A DNA stretch of 48,441 nt from an uncultured Chitinophagaceae bacterium. GTDB lineage: Bacteria; Bacteroidota; Bacteroidia; Chitinophagales; Chitinophagaceae. Both the position numbers and the translations under genes were made by a program. Below, piece after piece: positions 8,786 through 17,788 of the stretch (position 1 is its first letter; every line of letters begins with the position of its first letter). Under the pieces are notes generated by a model. The model worked only from the letters and a program-made list of their open reading frames with translations, was not told the DNA's origin and did not search any database. The DNA lies in contig CAKZFX010000029.1 in assembly GCA_936908745.1 (NCBI GenBank), positions 1-48,441 of the forward strand, given 5' to 3'.

Positions 8786-10333
8786 CTATGGTTTATAGAA
8801 CTGCCATTTGCCATCGGGCTGCACAAGAATGGCAATCTCGCTGAGGTCGCTTTCGTTGTTATTCTTACCAACTGCAGTGATCACATAACGATAAGAAAAC
8901 TGCTTGGACGAAAGTGTATCGGAGAAGCTGAATCCGTCGGGTTGCATCACCATCCTTTCAATATACTTTGGCTGGTTGCCAAATGGTTCGCTGTTGGATT
9001 CAGGAGCGTATTTATAAACAACGTAGTATTTTATAGGAATTAAATTCCGTGGATCAGGCTTCACACTGAAATTGATGATGGAATCTTTACTGATCGTTTT
9101 TTCAACGATCGGCGCCCACGGTTTTTCATTGTCAATCCAGCGCATCGGCGGCAGCAAAGCCGGGTATTTATAATAATTATTGCTAAGGCTGTCGCTCCAG
9201 CCGTTGGGGTTGCGGGCCATGGTGCGGCTGCTGAAGTAAATGCTTCCCTGCACATTGGGGTAGCGGCGCAACATTTTTACCTGGTTAGGCAATTCATCCG
9301 GGTTTTTCCAGGCTGAATTTTTTTCAAGGGCTTTGTAAACACCCATACCCACGTAAACGTGTTTGCCAAAACTGTTTTTACTCCACCATGCCAGCATTTT
9401 TTCAAACGCCACTTTGTTATGACCAATTTCAAAATAGATCTGTGGCGTTACATAATCGATCCAGCTTTTTTCCAGCCACAATAAAATATCGGCATACAGG
9501 TCATCATAATTCGTTTGTCCTGCCTGTGTATCGCTTCCTCTTACAGGGTCTTTATCTTTATTTCTCCAAACGCTGAAAGGCGAAATACCAAAACGGCATT
9601 GCGGTTTCTCCTGTTTGATGGCGATGCTGAGGCTTTTAATAATAGAATCCACATTGCTTCTGCGCCAGTCGTCTTTATTCAGTTTTGAACCTGATTTTGC
9701 ATACGATGCGGCATCGGGAAACTCTTTGCCGGGGATACGATACGGGTAAAAATAATCGTCCATGTGCACAGCGTCCACATCATAACGTTTAACGATGTCG
9801 CGGATCACTTTCACCACAAAATCCTGTGCTTCTTTATTACCCGGGTCAAAATACTTTTTATCGCCATAGGTCAGGAACCATTCGGGTTTGGTGCGTGTGA
9901 TATGATTAGCGGCGATTGAAGCCGTGTTGACATTGAAGTTGGCACGGTAAGGATTGCACCAGGCATGGAATTCCATTCCCCGCTTATGTGTTTCCTCGAT
10001 CATGAATTGCAAAGGATCATAATAAGGAGAAGGCGCTTGTCCCTGTACGCCTGTCAGCCATTGGCTCCAGGGTTCGTAAGGAGAAGGATAAAATGCATCG
10101 GCAGAAGGACGCACCTGCACCACCATCACGTTCATGCCTTGTTTCTTGTGCATCTCCAGTATGCGGATAAACTCGGCTTTCTGGCTTTCAGGATTGGTAT
10201 TGCCATACGAAGGCCAGTCGATATTATCAACAGTGGCAATCCAGACACCCCTGAATTCATACTTGGGTTGGGCGTTCAAAAAAAGAGGGAACAGTAAGGC
10301 GACAGCAATGCGGCCGATGGTGGATAATTTCAT
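8786..10333 (-). CDS. glycoside hydrolase family 10-like (GHL10/YngK-type) secreted protein
   Basis: A 515-residue exported protein with a signal peptide ending at about residue 21 (FLNAQ). The segment starting EFRGVWIATVDNIDWPS is the hallmark of the GHL10 domain (formerly DUF187), a TIM-barrel related to glycosidases. Further conserved parts are GMEFHAWCNPYRAN, DAVHMDDYFYPYR with paired acidic residues, and WIDYVTPQIYFE. The C-terminal 110 residues look like a fibronectin-like or beta-sandwich region. Members are thought to act on cell-wall or environmental glycans, but the substrate is not established. It stands between the aminotransferase and a MarR regulator on the same strand. Confidence 0.9.
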   Translation of the reverse strand: MKLSTIGRIAVALLFPLFLNAQPKYEFRGVWIATVDNIDWPSYGNTNPESQKAEFIRILEMHKKQGMNVMVVQVRPSADAFYPSPYEPWSQWLTGVQGQAPSPYYDPLQFMIEETHKRGMEFHAWCNPYRANFNVNTASIAANHITRTKPEWFLTYGDKKYFDPGNKEAQDFVVKVIRDIVKRYDVDAVHMDDYFYPYRIPGKEFPDAASYAKSGSKLNKDDWRRSNVDSIIKSLSIAIKQEKPQCRFGISPFSVWRNKDKDPVRGSDTQAGQTNYDDLYADILLWLEKSWIDYVTPQIYFEIGHNKVAFEKMLAWWSKNSFGKHVYVGMGVYKALEKNSAWKNPDELPNQVKMLRRYPNVQGSIYFSSRTMARNPNGWSDSLSNNYYKYPALLPPMRWIDNEKPWAPIVEKTISKDSIINFSVKPDPRNLIPIKYYVVYKYAPESNSEPFGNQPKYIERMVMQPDGFSFSDTLSSKQFSYRYVITAVGKNNNESDLSEIAILVQPDGKWQFYKP

Positions 10334-10387
10334 GCTTTTGATTTCGAATAACGGTAACGGTATTACAAACCTCCGGCCAAAATTACG

Positions 10388-10873
10388 TTATTCGTTGTTA
10401 CGTATTTTGTCAAGCAGGTTACTTAACATTTCCGCTTCTTCATCCGAGATATTTTTTAACACGGCATCCATTTCTTCCTGTCTTTCATCCAGTCGTTCGA
10501 GCAGTTTTTTGCCCTTATCGGTGATGATGACGTCCACGAGGCGTTTATCTGTTTTGCAGGTGAGTTTTTTCACCAGCCCTTTAGTGATGAGCCTGTCCAC
10601 GATACGGCTGGTATCGCTCATTTTTTCGAGCATGCGTTCCCGTATTTGCAATGTAGACAGTGGTGTGGGGAAACTTCCCCTGAGTATGCGAAGAATATTA
10701 AACTGTTGCGAAGTGATTTCTTCGGTATCAAAAATGGCTTTCATCTGGTCTTTCATCCAGCCCAGTGTATAGATAAGATTGATAGCCGCTTTTTGCCGGG
10801 GGTTGCGGAATTTTGCCTGCTGTATATCTTTTTCTATACCCATTTCTGTTATTATGGTGGTTGTAGTCTTCAT
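10388..10873 (-). CDS. MarR family transcriptional regulator
   Basis: A 161-residue winged-helix regulator. The central region shows the MarR core: FNILRILRGSFPTPLSTLQIRERM (recognition helices) followed by ISDTSRIVDRLITKGLVKKLTC and a wing DKRLVDVIITDKGKKLL. Such proteins bind palindromic operators as dimers and often respond to phenolic ligands or oxidants. It lies 54 bases upstream of the GHL10 gene on the same strand and next to the SnoaL-like gene, so its target may be local, but no clear operator can be named. Confidence 0.9.
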   Translation of the reverse strand: MKTTTTIITEMGIEKDIQQAKFRNPRQKAAINLIYTLGWMKDQMKAIFDTEEITSQQFNILRILRGSFPTPLSTLQIRERMLEKMSDTSRIVDRLITKGLVKKLTCKTDKRLVDVIITDKGKKLLERLDERQEEMDAVLKNISDEEAEMLSNLLDKIRNNE

Positions 10874-10943
10874 AAAAGTAAAAAGTTTCAGGCGAAGCCC
10901 TTAAGCCTGCCCAAAACTTTTTTTGAACGGACAGGTTGCTGTC

Positions 10944-11294
10944 TTAGTTGTTATAATAGAATTTCTCTTCAACAATCTGGCCGTTTTTCCAACGCTGCAC
11001 AGACAGTTGCGTATAGTTTCTTACACCATAGTCTTTATGCGTGTAGTCAAACCACCATTCCACCACTGCCAAACCATCGCTGATCAGGGTGTTTACCACT
11101 TTGGCGCCACGGAATTCTGTAAGACCGTTTACGAAAGCTTCTTCATATTGGCGGTTCACGTCTTTGCCCACACGTGCAGGATAATCGTTATCTTGCATTA
11201 CCACATCTTCAGCATAAAACTTCTCAAAAGCATCCAGAATTTTTCCTTCGAGTATCATTTGGTTGAGCTGGTCAACAAGTGTTCTTAAATCCAT
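10944..11294 (-). CDS. SnoaL-like / NTF2-fold protein
   Basis: About 116 residues from the start used here (MDLRTLVDQL). The pattern of an N-terminal helix pair, FEKFYAEDVVMQDND, and then alternating strands ending in QRWKNGQIVEEKFYY is that of SnoaL-like NTF2-fold domains. These form a small cone-shaped cavity and act as cyclases, isomerases or ligand binders. A start 13 codons upstream (11333) is possible but adds residues not expected in the family. It lies upstream of the MarR gene on the same strand with a 70-base gap. Exact activity unknown. Confidence 0.8.
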   Translation of the reverse strand: MDLRTLVDQLNQMILEGKILDAFEKFYAEDVVMQDNDYPARVGKDVNRQYEEAFVNGLTEFRGAKVVNTLISDGLAVVEWWFDYTHKDYGVRNYTQLSVQRWKNGQIVEEKFYYNN

Positions 11295-11484
11295 GATTGT
11301 ATATTTTTTTGTTGAGTAATCGGTTAATTCCATACAAAATTAATGTTGCAACATCGAATAATCCAAATTTATTTTCCAAAACCCTGGTTTCTTAACAAAT
11401 CGCTTGCAGCAAAAGGGCGGGAAATCCACTCTTTTATCCCGAACGTATATAAAAAGGGATCGTTTTTAATCTAAACCACCACGC

Positions 11485-11574
11485 ATGAAACACTTATCCG
11501 AATCGGTCAGAAACTTCTTCGAAGGGTTTACCTCTTTCTACACAAGTATTTACAAGGAGATGAAAAACTGGTGA
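11485..11574 (+). CDS. possible 29-residue microprotein
   Basis: A short reading frame beginning MKHLSESVRNFFEGF and ending YKEMKNW. It would form an amphipathic helix rich in Phe, Tyr and Lys. It lies in the space between two minus-strand genes, opposite to them, and its stop abuts the end of the DinB-like gene. No ribosome site stands out, and an inverted ATCCC/GGGAT pair lies about 25 bases upstream. It may be spurious. Confidence 0.3.
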   Translation: MKHLSESVRNFFEGFTSFYTSIYKEMKNW

Positions 11575-12060
11575 TCAGGCAGCCATGCTTTCTCTTTTCA
11601 GTTCGGCCGACAGTTTAAAAATCGTAAACAGGTGATGAGCTTCATGGAGTAAAAAGAAGTTCAGCCATTGCAATAAGTGCATATTTCCAAACAATGGGTG
11701 ATTGCCTGTTTTATCCAGGTCCGCTTCCTGGAAAGCAATGATTTCGGCGGCCATTTCCTTTCTTACACTTAATAAGTCCTGCATTACTTCCCTTGATGAT
11801 TTAGCACAGTTGTCTAAAAACAATGGATCGCCTTCGGCGCTGTAACGGTCAAAAGAAGGATTGTCGCCTTTCAGAATTTCTCTTGTGCGGGCGATAAATG
11901 TGTGCTGGTAGGTTTGCAAATGCACGATATGTTCAAAGATGGACCATTTGCCGGCGATGATATGACGGCGCACCTGTTCGTCAGTTAATCCTTCAATGAT
12001 CTCCAGCAATGATTTATGCTGGTATTGTAACCGTGTGGAAACGGAGGAGGGCATTTGCAT
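11575..12060 (-). CDS. DinB-like (DfsB/YfiT-type) protein
   Basis: A 161-residue four-helix-bundle protein of the DinB/YfiT-like superfamily. Visible metal-ligand-like histidines occur in the family's positions: WSIFEHIVHLQTYQHTF near 41-56 and LLHEAHHLFTIFKL near the C-terminus. Some members are metal-dependent thiol transferases, many are uncharacterised. It follows the radical SAM gene by 18 bases on the same strand, so the two are probably co-transcribed. Confidence 0.85.
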   Translation of the reverse strand: MQMPSSVSTRLQYQHKSLLEIIEGLTDEQVRRHIIAGKWSIFEHIVHLQTYQHTFIARTREILKGDNPSFDRYSAEGDPLFLDNCAKSSREVMQDLLSVRKEMAAEIIAFQEADLDKTGNHPLFGNMHLLQWLNFFLLHEAHHLFTIFKLSAELKRESMAA

Positions 12061-12078
12061 GAGCAGTTGGTTTAAGGT

Positions 12079-13110
12079 TCAGTTCTGGTTCCAGACTTTT
12101 GTTCCTTCGGAACAGTTGGCGCAGATATCAATATTTTTTCTTCCTTTCAGTATCTGTGTGCGGAATCGGGTGTATTCACCGTTTTTCCAGATTTCTTTAA
12201 ATGATTTTGTTTTCAGGTCGCCCAGCCGATGCTGCGCATCCTTATCAAAACAGCAAGGGGCCACCAATCCATCCCATGTGATAACGGGATCATGCCATAG
12301 CCGCCAGCATTGATTCGATAGTTTGCCTTTGAACACCGTGCCTTCACTTGTTTTTTTATAACGGCTGTATTTATCAAGCGTTGGTATCAGTTGGTTAGGA
12401 TCATTTTCATAATCATATACCTGCGCGGTTTTAAACCATACATCATCCACGCCGATTTCCTTTGCAAGTTGTTTTACTTCTTCTATCTGGTGTTCATTGT
12501 GTTTTACCACTAAAAACTGGAATACAACAAACGGTTTTTTGCTGTTCATTTCCCGTTTCCATTTCACAATGTTCTTTGCCCCTTCGATCACTTTTTCGAG
12601 ACGACCGCCTACCCGGTACTGCTGATATACTTCTTGCGTGGTGCCATCAATTGAAATAATTAACCTATCCAATCCGCTTTCAATCGTACGCTTTGCATTG
12701 GCATCTGTTAAGTAATGCGCATTGGTGGACGTGGCCGTATATATCTTTTTTTGCGAAGCATATTTTACCATGTCCAGGAAGTCAGGATTCAGGTAAGGCT
12801 CGCCCTGGAAATAAAAAACGAGGTATAATAGTTCTTTATGCAACTGGTCGATCGTATCACTGAAAAAGTCTTTTTTCAGCATACCTGTTGGTCTTGTAAA
12901 AGCACGGAGACCGCTGGGACATTCAGGACAACGAAGGTTGCAGGAGGTTGTCGGTTCAAACGAAATAGAAACAGGATAGCCCCATTGCACCGCTTTCTTT
13001 GTCCACTTGCTGATATAATAACTGCTGAGCACTTTCAACCCGTTCCACGCACGGCGCAGGGTAAGCTTGGATAAAAGATTAAGGCTATCGTTCCGGTTGA
13101 TCCTTGACAT
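12079..13110 (-). CDS. radical SAM protein with SPASM domain
   Basis: About 343 residues from the start used. It has the radical-SAM cluster motif CNLRCPEC, CX3CX2C, about 57 residues from the start, which binds a 4Fe-4S cluster and SAM. The C-terminal part has the SPASM pattern: CWRLWHDPVITWDGLVAPCC, then ICANC, binding auxiliary clusters. SPASM proteins modify peptides or act on small substrates; this one has no precursor peptide gene visible nearby. An alternative start 17 codons upstream (13161) would add a Ser/Arg-rich segment; the inner ATG is preferred because the family usually begins just before the basic helix. Likely an operon with the DinB-like gene. Confidence 0.88.
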   Translation of the reverse strand: MSRINRNDSLNLLSKLTLRRAWNGLKVLSSYYISKWTKKAVQWGYPVSISFEPTTSCNLRCPECPSGLRAFTRPTGMLKKDFFSDTIDQLHKELLYLVFYFQGEPYLNPDFLDMVKYASQKKIYTATSTNAHYLTDANAKRTIESGLDRLIISIDGTTQEVYQQYRVGGRLEKVIEGAKNIVKWKREMNSKKPFVVFQFLVVKHNEHQIEEVKQLAKEIGVDDVWFKTAQVYDYENDPNQLIPTLDKYSRYKKTSEGTVFKGKLSNQCWRLWHDPVITWDGLVAPCCFDKDAQHRLGDLKTKSFKEIWKNGEYTRFRTQILKGRKNIDICANCSEGTKVWNQN

Positions 13111-13242
13111 GAACGGTAAAGTTAAGCGAGAACAGCGATTTGCATCCCCGGAAGAAAGCATTTAACAGTCAAAACAGCTAACGAAATCAGGAAAATCTTT
13201 TATTGTATAGGGGAAGCTCTTACTGGCTGGCCGTTCTTTAAA

Positions 13243-13280
13243 CAAAAAAGCCCCCCGTTAAATGACGGGAAGCTTTTTGT
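13243..13280 (-). terminator. rho-independent terminator after the L,D-transpeptidase gene
   Basis: A hairpin with arms AAAAAGC..CCCGT and ACGGG..GCTTTTT and loop TAAATG, flanked by A/T runs on both sides. On the minus strand it ends in TTTTTTG just beyond the transpeptidase stop, and it insulates this gene from the radical SAM gene. Confidence 0.8.
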
Positions 13281-13306
13281 ATTCATCCATCCTTGTTTGT
13301 GTCCAA

Positions 13307-14023
13307 TCAGCCGTTTAATATTTTTGAACCTTTCAGGTAGTTTTTTGTAGGGTGATAAATAAAAAGGCAGGTGCCGTTTTTAATAGTGTTGATCAGCGAA
13401 GCGCTTTCAGCAGCAGGTACTGCCGGGCAACCATAGCTTCTGCCCATATAAGAACTGTTGCGCAAGCGGCTTGTACCGATATATTCAGCGCCATGTACCA
13501 CGATCGCCCTGTCAAATGCTTTATCATTAAAGCCCGGTTCCAGCCCGGCTACACGCAGTGACAGGCCATGTTCACCGTAATACGTATTTTTTGTTGTGTA
13601 AAAACCAAGACTGCTTTGCAGTGATTCAGGTGTATTGGAAAATTTAGTTGCAAATTCCATCCCTGAATTGCGGCCATGTGCCACATAGGTATTCATCACG
13701 ATCTTTTTATCTTCAATATCTATTACATACAGTCTTTTCTTTTTAGAAGATTGACTGAAATCACAAATTGTAAGATACTCTGTGTTGTTTATTTTATCTT
13801 TCTCCACCAGCTTCACATAACCTTTATACGCAGCTTCAAAGGCCTGCTGTGAAAGCCCGGCTTTTTCCAACTCTAACTCATTGTATAAAGTAAGGGATGC
13901 GTTTGTTGTCGAATGAACTGTATAGACAGGAGAATCAGCAGCGGTGATGACCGGCTTTTTAGTAAAGGATGCCAATAGTACAGGCATGCAGGATACGGAT
14001 ATAACTACTGCTAGTTTTCTCAA
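13307..14023 (-). CDS. murein L,D-transpeptidase catalytic domain protein (YkuD_2 type)
   Basis: A 238-residue exported protein with a signal peptide at about 1-19. The catalytic region carries His177 in IVVHGAEY and Cys199 in SYGCPAVP, the nucleophile expected for an L,D-transpeptidase that makes 3-3 cross-links or attaches groups to peptidoglycan. The flanking GFYTTKNTYYGEHGLSLRV and GTCLFIYHP fit the YkuD_2 family common in Bacteroidota. It stands alone, upstream of a clear terminator. Periplasmic action is inferred. Confidence 0.88.
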   Translation of the reverse strand: MRKLAVVISVSCMPVLLASFTKKPVITAADSPVYTVHSTTNASLTLYNELELEKAGLSQQAFEAAYKGYVKLVEKDKINNTEYLTICDFSQSSKKKRLYVIDIEDKKIVMNTYVAHGRNSGMEFATKFSNTPESLQSSLGFYTTKNTYYGEHGLSLRVAGLEPGFNDKAFDRAIVVHGAEYIGTSRLRNSSYMGRSYGCPAVPAAESASLINTIKNGTCLFIYHPTKNYLKGSKILNG

Positions 14024-14197
14024 AGGGATACAGATTTCGTTTGCTATAACGCAACGGGAGACAAAAATATTTTGCAGTTGTTAAAAATTCAAGCAACAAA
14101 CAATTGTTTTTTAATGAATTGCGAACAAATACGCAATAGGGTTCTTTAACAGCAGGTATAATTACTAAGTGTAATAAGTAAGTGTAGTTGTTTCTCC

Positions 14198-15241
14198 TTA
14201 GTTTTCCATATGCCTGTGCGCATCTCTTTGCTTCACTACAAATTCGTTGGAGTAGATCTTTAATAATAACATGAATAAGGAAATGAGCAGTGGCCCGAAG
14301 ATGAGACCGATAAAACCAAAAAGGTTTAAACCGATGATAACACCGAATACGGTTGTCAGCGGATGCACATCCCCCAGCTTACGTAATAATGTAAACCGAA
14401 GCACATTATCAACCGTGCCGATAACACCAAAACCAAATATCAGCATGGTGATGCCCTGCCATGTTTGTCCATTGGCTAAAAAGATCAATGCAATAGGGAC
14501 ATAAGCCAGTGCTGCACCCACAACAGGAAGCATGGCAGCGATACAGGTGACGCCAAACCAGAAGAAAGGTTCTTTGACACCGATGATCAAATAACCGATC
14601 AATGCCACCACACCTTGCGCAAAAGCGATCACCGGGATACCGATGGCATTGGACAGTACCATTGTATGCACTTCCTTACCGAGCCTTGCCACATTATCAT
14701 CGCGCAGCGGAATGTATTCATACAAGGCATCTTCCATCTTACGGCCGTTGACCAGCATAAAGTATAAGATAAAGTACATAAAGAAGATCGTAGTGAGTGT
14801 ATTAAACGTAGCGCCTAATACCATGGGCAGGCTGCCGGCAATAAAGTTGCCCAGCTTATTTATATTGGCTTCGCTGGCAATGACAATGTCAAATCGTTGT
14901 TCAAGATCGGCGACCAGTTTTTTTAATGCTTCCACTAATTCAGCCGAATGTTGAATAGCATACGTGACTTTGGAGGAAAGCATGTTTGCCAATAAGCCGA
15001 CGGGTAATAAGATGACGATAAATGAAACAAGCATGAGCAGTAAAGCGGTCCATCCTTTTCGCCATTTCCGCTTTTCTGTGAGGTAAAGCATCCATTTGTG
15101 CATCACAATATATAAAGTGATAGCGCCTAATACAGCCGGCAGGAAACTGTATAATTCCATGAACAACAAAATGCCAAGTAAAAGAATGATGACAATAAAG
15201 AAGAACTGCCGTATGCGGTTTTGGTCTATTAAGTTGCTCAT
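14198..15241 (-). CDS. AI-2E family transporter
   Basis: A 347-residue membrane protein of the AI-2E (PerM/TqsA) family with about eight hydrophobic segments. The conserved C-terminal region NVLRFTLLRKLGDVHPLTTVFGVIIGLNLFGFIGLIFGP-type sequence is clear, and so is the amphipathic middle region at 90-140. Family members have been assigned roles in autoinducer export or Na+/H+ exchange; the substrate here is unknown. It lies downstream of the MATE gene but separated from it by a strong terminator, so it is probably transcribed on its own. Confidence 0.9.
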   Translation of the reverse strand: MSNLIDQNRIRQFFFIVIILLLGILLFMELYSFLPAVLGAITLYIVMHKWMLYLTEKRKWRKGWTALLLMLVSFIVILLPVGLLANMLSSKVTYAIQHSAELVEALKKLVADLEQRFDIVIASEANINKLGNFIAGSLPMVLGATFNTLTTIFFMYFILYFMLVNGRKMEDALYEYIPLRDDNVARLGKEVHTMVLSNAIGIPVIAFAQGVVALIGYLIIGVKEPFFWFGVTCIAAMLPVVGAALAYVPIALIFLANGQTWQGITMLIFGFGVIGTVDNVLRFTLLRKLGDVHPLTTVFGVIIGLNLFGFIGLIFGPLLISLFMLLLKIYSNEFVVKQRDAHRHMEN

Positions 15242-15270
15242 ATAAACAGTATAGACTTAAAATTAAACAA

Positions 15271-15299
15271 TAAAGGTTGCCCGTGATGGACAACCTTTA
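15271..15299 (-). terminator. terminator after the MATE gene
   Basis: TAAAGGTTG (15271-15279) and CAACCTTTA (15291-15299) form a perfect 9-bp stem with an 11-base loop. On the minus strand it lies about 20 bases past the MATE stop and is followed by TTGTTTAAT. Confidence 0.75.
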
Positions 15300-15317
15300 C
15301 ATTTAGTGATTCATTTA

Positions 15318-16742
15318 TTATACTTTCACTGTTTTCCATTTTCCCTTGCGGAAGTAGTACCATGCCAGCAGCGCCATGATGGATTCGGCCACGGGTATGG
15401 CAATAAAAGAACCCTCGGGCCCCAGGTTAAAGTGTTTTGCCAATATCCATGCAAAAGGTATCTGGAAAAGCCAGAAGCCAAATATGTTGATCCATGTGGG
15501 CGTTTTGGTATCACCGGCTCCGTTCAGCGCCTGCACCATCACCATACCAATACCATAAAAAATATAACCGGTGCCGATGATCTGCAAAGCCAGTACGCCA
15601 TAACGGTGCACTGCCGGTTCATTGGTATAAATGCTGATGATCGGCGAAGCAAAGAATAAGAACAGCAACATTACAAAGGCCATAAAGATGGCATTGTACC
15701 GTGCCGTGAGCAATACGCTTCGCTCTGCCCGTTGCGGTTGTCCTGCGCCTAAGTTTTGCCCTACAAGCGTTGCTGCTGCATTGCTCAATCCCCATGCAGG
15801 TAAAATAAAGAACACCACATTTCGCAACGCCACCTGGTAACCAGCTACGGCATCTGTGCTGCCGGTGGTTGAAACCAGCCATGCCAGTATGATCCAGCTG
15901 CCGCTTTGAATAAAGAACTGGAAGGTGGCGGGCCATGCCACCTGCACCAGGTTTTTTATAACAGGCGGGTCCCAGTTAAAGTGCCGTGCTTTTATTTTAA
16001 TGATACGTTTGCCGCCAAATAAATGATAGCATTGAAACAGTACACCGGCCCCGCGGCCAATAACCGTTGCAATGGCGGCGCCTTTTAATCCTAAAGCCGG
16101 GAAGGGACCCCAGCCATTCACCAATGTGGGGCACAGGATGATATTGATGATACTGGCGATCCATAAACTATACATTGCCATAGACGCATCACCCGCACCA
16201 CGGAAAATACCATTGATCAAAAACAGCAGGATGATCACCACGCTGCTGCCGAGCATGATACGGGTAAACACAGCGCCTTCTTTTACCACTTCTGGCTGGG
16301 CGCCCATCAATCGCAAAATATCTTCTGCAAAAAGCAGCCCGATGCTGCTGATAACAACCGTAACGATCAAAGAAATAAGAATTACCTGTGCACCTGCATG
16401 TGCGGCGGCCTCAGGATTTTTTTCGCCTATCCTTCTTGCTACGATAGCAGTGGCGGCCATACTTAAACCCATCGCCATGGTATAAACAATGGAGATAACG
16501 GATTCTGTTAAGCCTACGGTGGCAAGGGCCACTTTGCTATTGGGCAGGTGGCTGACAAAGTACATATCCACTACGGCAAAAACAGATTCAAGGCTCAGCT
16601 CCAAAATCATGGGGATAGCGAGCAATACAATAGCACCCCGCAGGCTGCCTTGTGTATAGTCATGCTCCTTGCCTGCCAGTGACTGGCGTACAAGCGCAAA
16701 AAAATGAGATAACTTATTATTATAAGTAGTCGGTGTCGACAT
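15318..16742 (-). CDS. MATE family multidrug/metabolite exporter
   Basis: A 474-residue membrane protein with about 12 hydrophobic segments, organised as two related halves as in MATE exporters, which use Na+ or H+ gradients to expel cationic drugs and metabolites. The first segment after the 30-residue N-tail, GAIVLLAIPMILELSLESVFAVVDMYFV, and the GTSSVVIILLFLINGIFRGAGD-like stretch near 185 are typical. It stands alone between two terminator-like sites. The substrate cannot be predicted. Confidence 0.92.
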   Translation of the reverse strand: MSTPTTYNNKLSHFFALVRQSLAGKEHDYTQGSLRGAIVLLAIPMILELSLESVFAVVDMYFVSHLPNSKVALATVGLTESVISIVYTMAMGLSMAATAIVARRIGEKNPEAAAHAGAQVILISLIVTVVISSIGLLFAEDILRLMGAQPEVVKEGAVFTRIMLGSSVVIILLFLINGIFRGAGDASMAMYSLWIASIINIILCPTLVNGWGPFPALGLKGAAIATVIGRGAGVLFQCYHLFGGKRIIKIKARHFNWDPPVIKNLVQVAWPATFQFFIQSGSWIILAWLVSTTGSTDAVAGYQVALRNVVFFILPAWGLSNAAATLVGQNLGAGQPQRAERSVLLTARYNAIFMAFVMLLFLFFASPIISIYTNEPAVHRYGVLALQIIGTGYIFYGIGMVMVQALNGAGDTKTPTWINIFGFWLFQIPFAWILAKHFNLGPEGSFIAIPVAESIMALLAWYYFRKGKWKTVKV

Positions 16743-17072
16743 GATTGAAAAGTATAAAAGTGTAAATGATAAAACAACAGCCGCAGGCTGTCAATTAAAA
16801 CCGGTAAGTGGCAAGGCCTTTACAATGGGAGCCGGCCTTTAGCAGATGTTCATATGCGTTTGCTTGAAGATGGGCAAAGCTACGGGTTCGGATTTTCCCG
16901 GGCAAATCAAGTTTTTGTGAAGAGAGATTCTCCCGCAGATTACGCAGATTTTCGCTGATGGTTCTTTTCTGCGTTGATCAGCGGGATCTCAATAAAAAAT
17001 CCTGTACTCAGTTTCCCAGGTTTACATTTTACCGAAAGCTAATTATGGAGTTGTATAATTAACTTAGCCACA
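16743..17072. other. 330-base intergenic region with a palindromic repeat
   Basis: It lies between the divergent MATE and DUF1415 genes. No convincing gene is seen in any frame. It contains the inverted repeat annotated at 16931-16986. The promoters of both flanking genes must lie here, but no clear -33/-7 pair stands out. Confidence 0.6.
16931..16986. repeat. imperfect palindrome, TCCCGC...GCGGGA
   Basis: The left arm TCCCGCAGATTACGCAGA and the right arm TCTGCGTTGATCAGCGGGA pair with a few mismatches around a 19-base centre. The wording (CAGATTACGCAGATT, CTGCGTTGATCAGCGGG) recalls a palindromic intergenic repeat that I have seen across Bacteroidota genomes, but that memory cannot be verified here. 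It could be a REP-like element. Confidence 0.6.
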
Positions 17073-17618
17073 ATGTTAACAACAGAACAGGCTATCAGTC
17101 AAACAAAAAAATGGATCAACGATGTGGTGATCGGGTGCAATTTTTGCCCCTTTGCCGCAAGGGAAGTAAAACAGGATAAAGTACATTATCGTGTATTGGA
17201 TGAAGCACCGACAGAAGAGGTGGTGGCTGTTTTTTTAGAGGAATGCAAACGACTGGATGAAAACCCGGGTATCGAAACTACTTTATTGGTATTGCTCAAT
17301 TCTTTTGAAGATTTTGATGAATACCTTGACCTGGTATCAGCGGCAGAAAAGGCAGTAGAAAAAAATGATTACGAAGGCGTTTACCAGGTGGCCAGTTTTC
17401 ACCCGGGTTATTGTTTTGAAGGCGCGGATGAAACCGATGCGGCTAATTATACTAACCGTTCGCCTTACCCGATGCTGCATTTATTGAGAGAGGAAAGTAT
17501 TGAAAAGGCATTGGAGCGTTTTCCCGATCCGGAAAGCATACCGGAACGGAATATTGATTTTGCAAGAACAAAAGGATTACAATATATGCAGGCGTTAAGG
17601 GCTGCGTGTTTAAAATAA
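17073..17618 (+). CDS. DUF1415 domain-containing protein
   Basis: A 181-residue cytoplasmic protein matching the DUF1415 family. Conserved wording includes TKKWINDVVIGCNFCPFAAREV at 11-32, ASFHPGYCFEGADETDAANYTNRSPYPMLHLLRE in the middle, and the C-terminal LDxxR-type helix. The Cys residues in GCNFCPF could bind a metal or be redox-active, but the function of the family is not known to me. An 8-base gap separates it from a small membrane protein gene. Confidence 0.9.
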   Translation: MLTTEQAISQTKKWINDVVIGCNFCPFAAREVKQDKVHYRVLDEAPTEEVVAVFLEECKRLDENPGIETTLLVLLNSFEDFDEYLDLVSAAEKAVEKNDYEGVYQVASFHPGYCFEGADETDAANYTNRSPYPMLHLLREESIEKALERFPDPESIPERNIDFARTKGLQYMQALRAACLK

Positions 17619-17625
17619 CTTATCC

Positions 17626-17763
17626 ATGTTTGACGGCGACTATCTCATGCATACTTCTGGACTGCTGATAGCAGGGTTCATCTTATTGGGTGTGGCTATG
17701 CTGATCGTTACTGTTATTTATAAAATCCGTAAGAAAATAGGGAATAAGAATAAAGAGTTGTGA
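17626..17763 (+). CDS. 45-residue single-TM small protein
   Basis: A short frame starting 8 bases after the DUF1415 stop: MFDGDYLMHTSG, then a hydrophobic segment LLIAGFILLGVAMLIVTVI, then a basic tail KIRKKIGNKNK. The positive-inside tail and the operon spacing support a real small membrane protein. A strong terminator follows 26 bases after the stop, consistent with the end of this transcript. Function unknown. Confidence 0.55.
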   Translation: MFDGDYLMHTSGLLIAGFILLGVAMLIVTVIYKIRKKIGNKNKEL

Positions 17764-17788
17764 AGCCACACAACAGGACGCAAAAAGA

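Noticed and set aside
8740..10365. CGGTAACGGTA words on both sides of the GHL10 gene
   Set aside because: The words are short, point in opposite directions and fall within chance expectation; no regulator can be tied to them.
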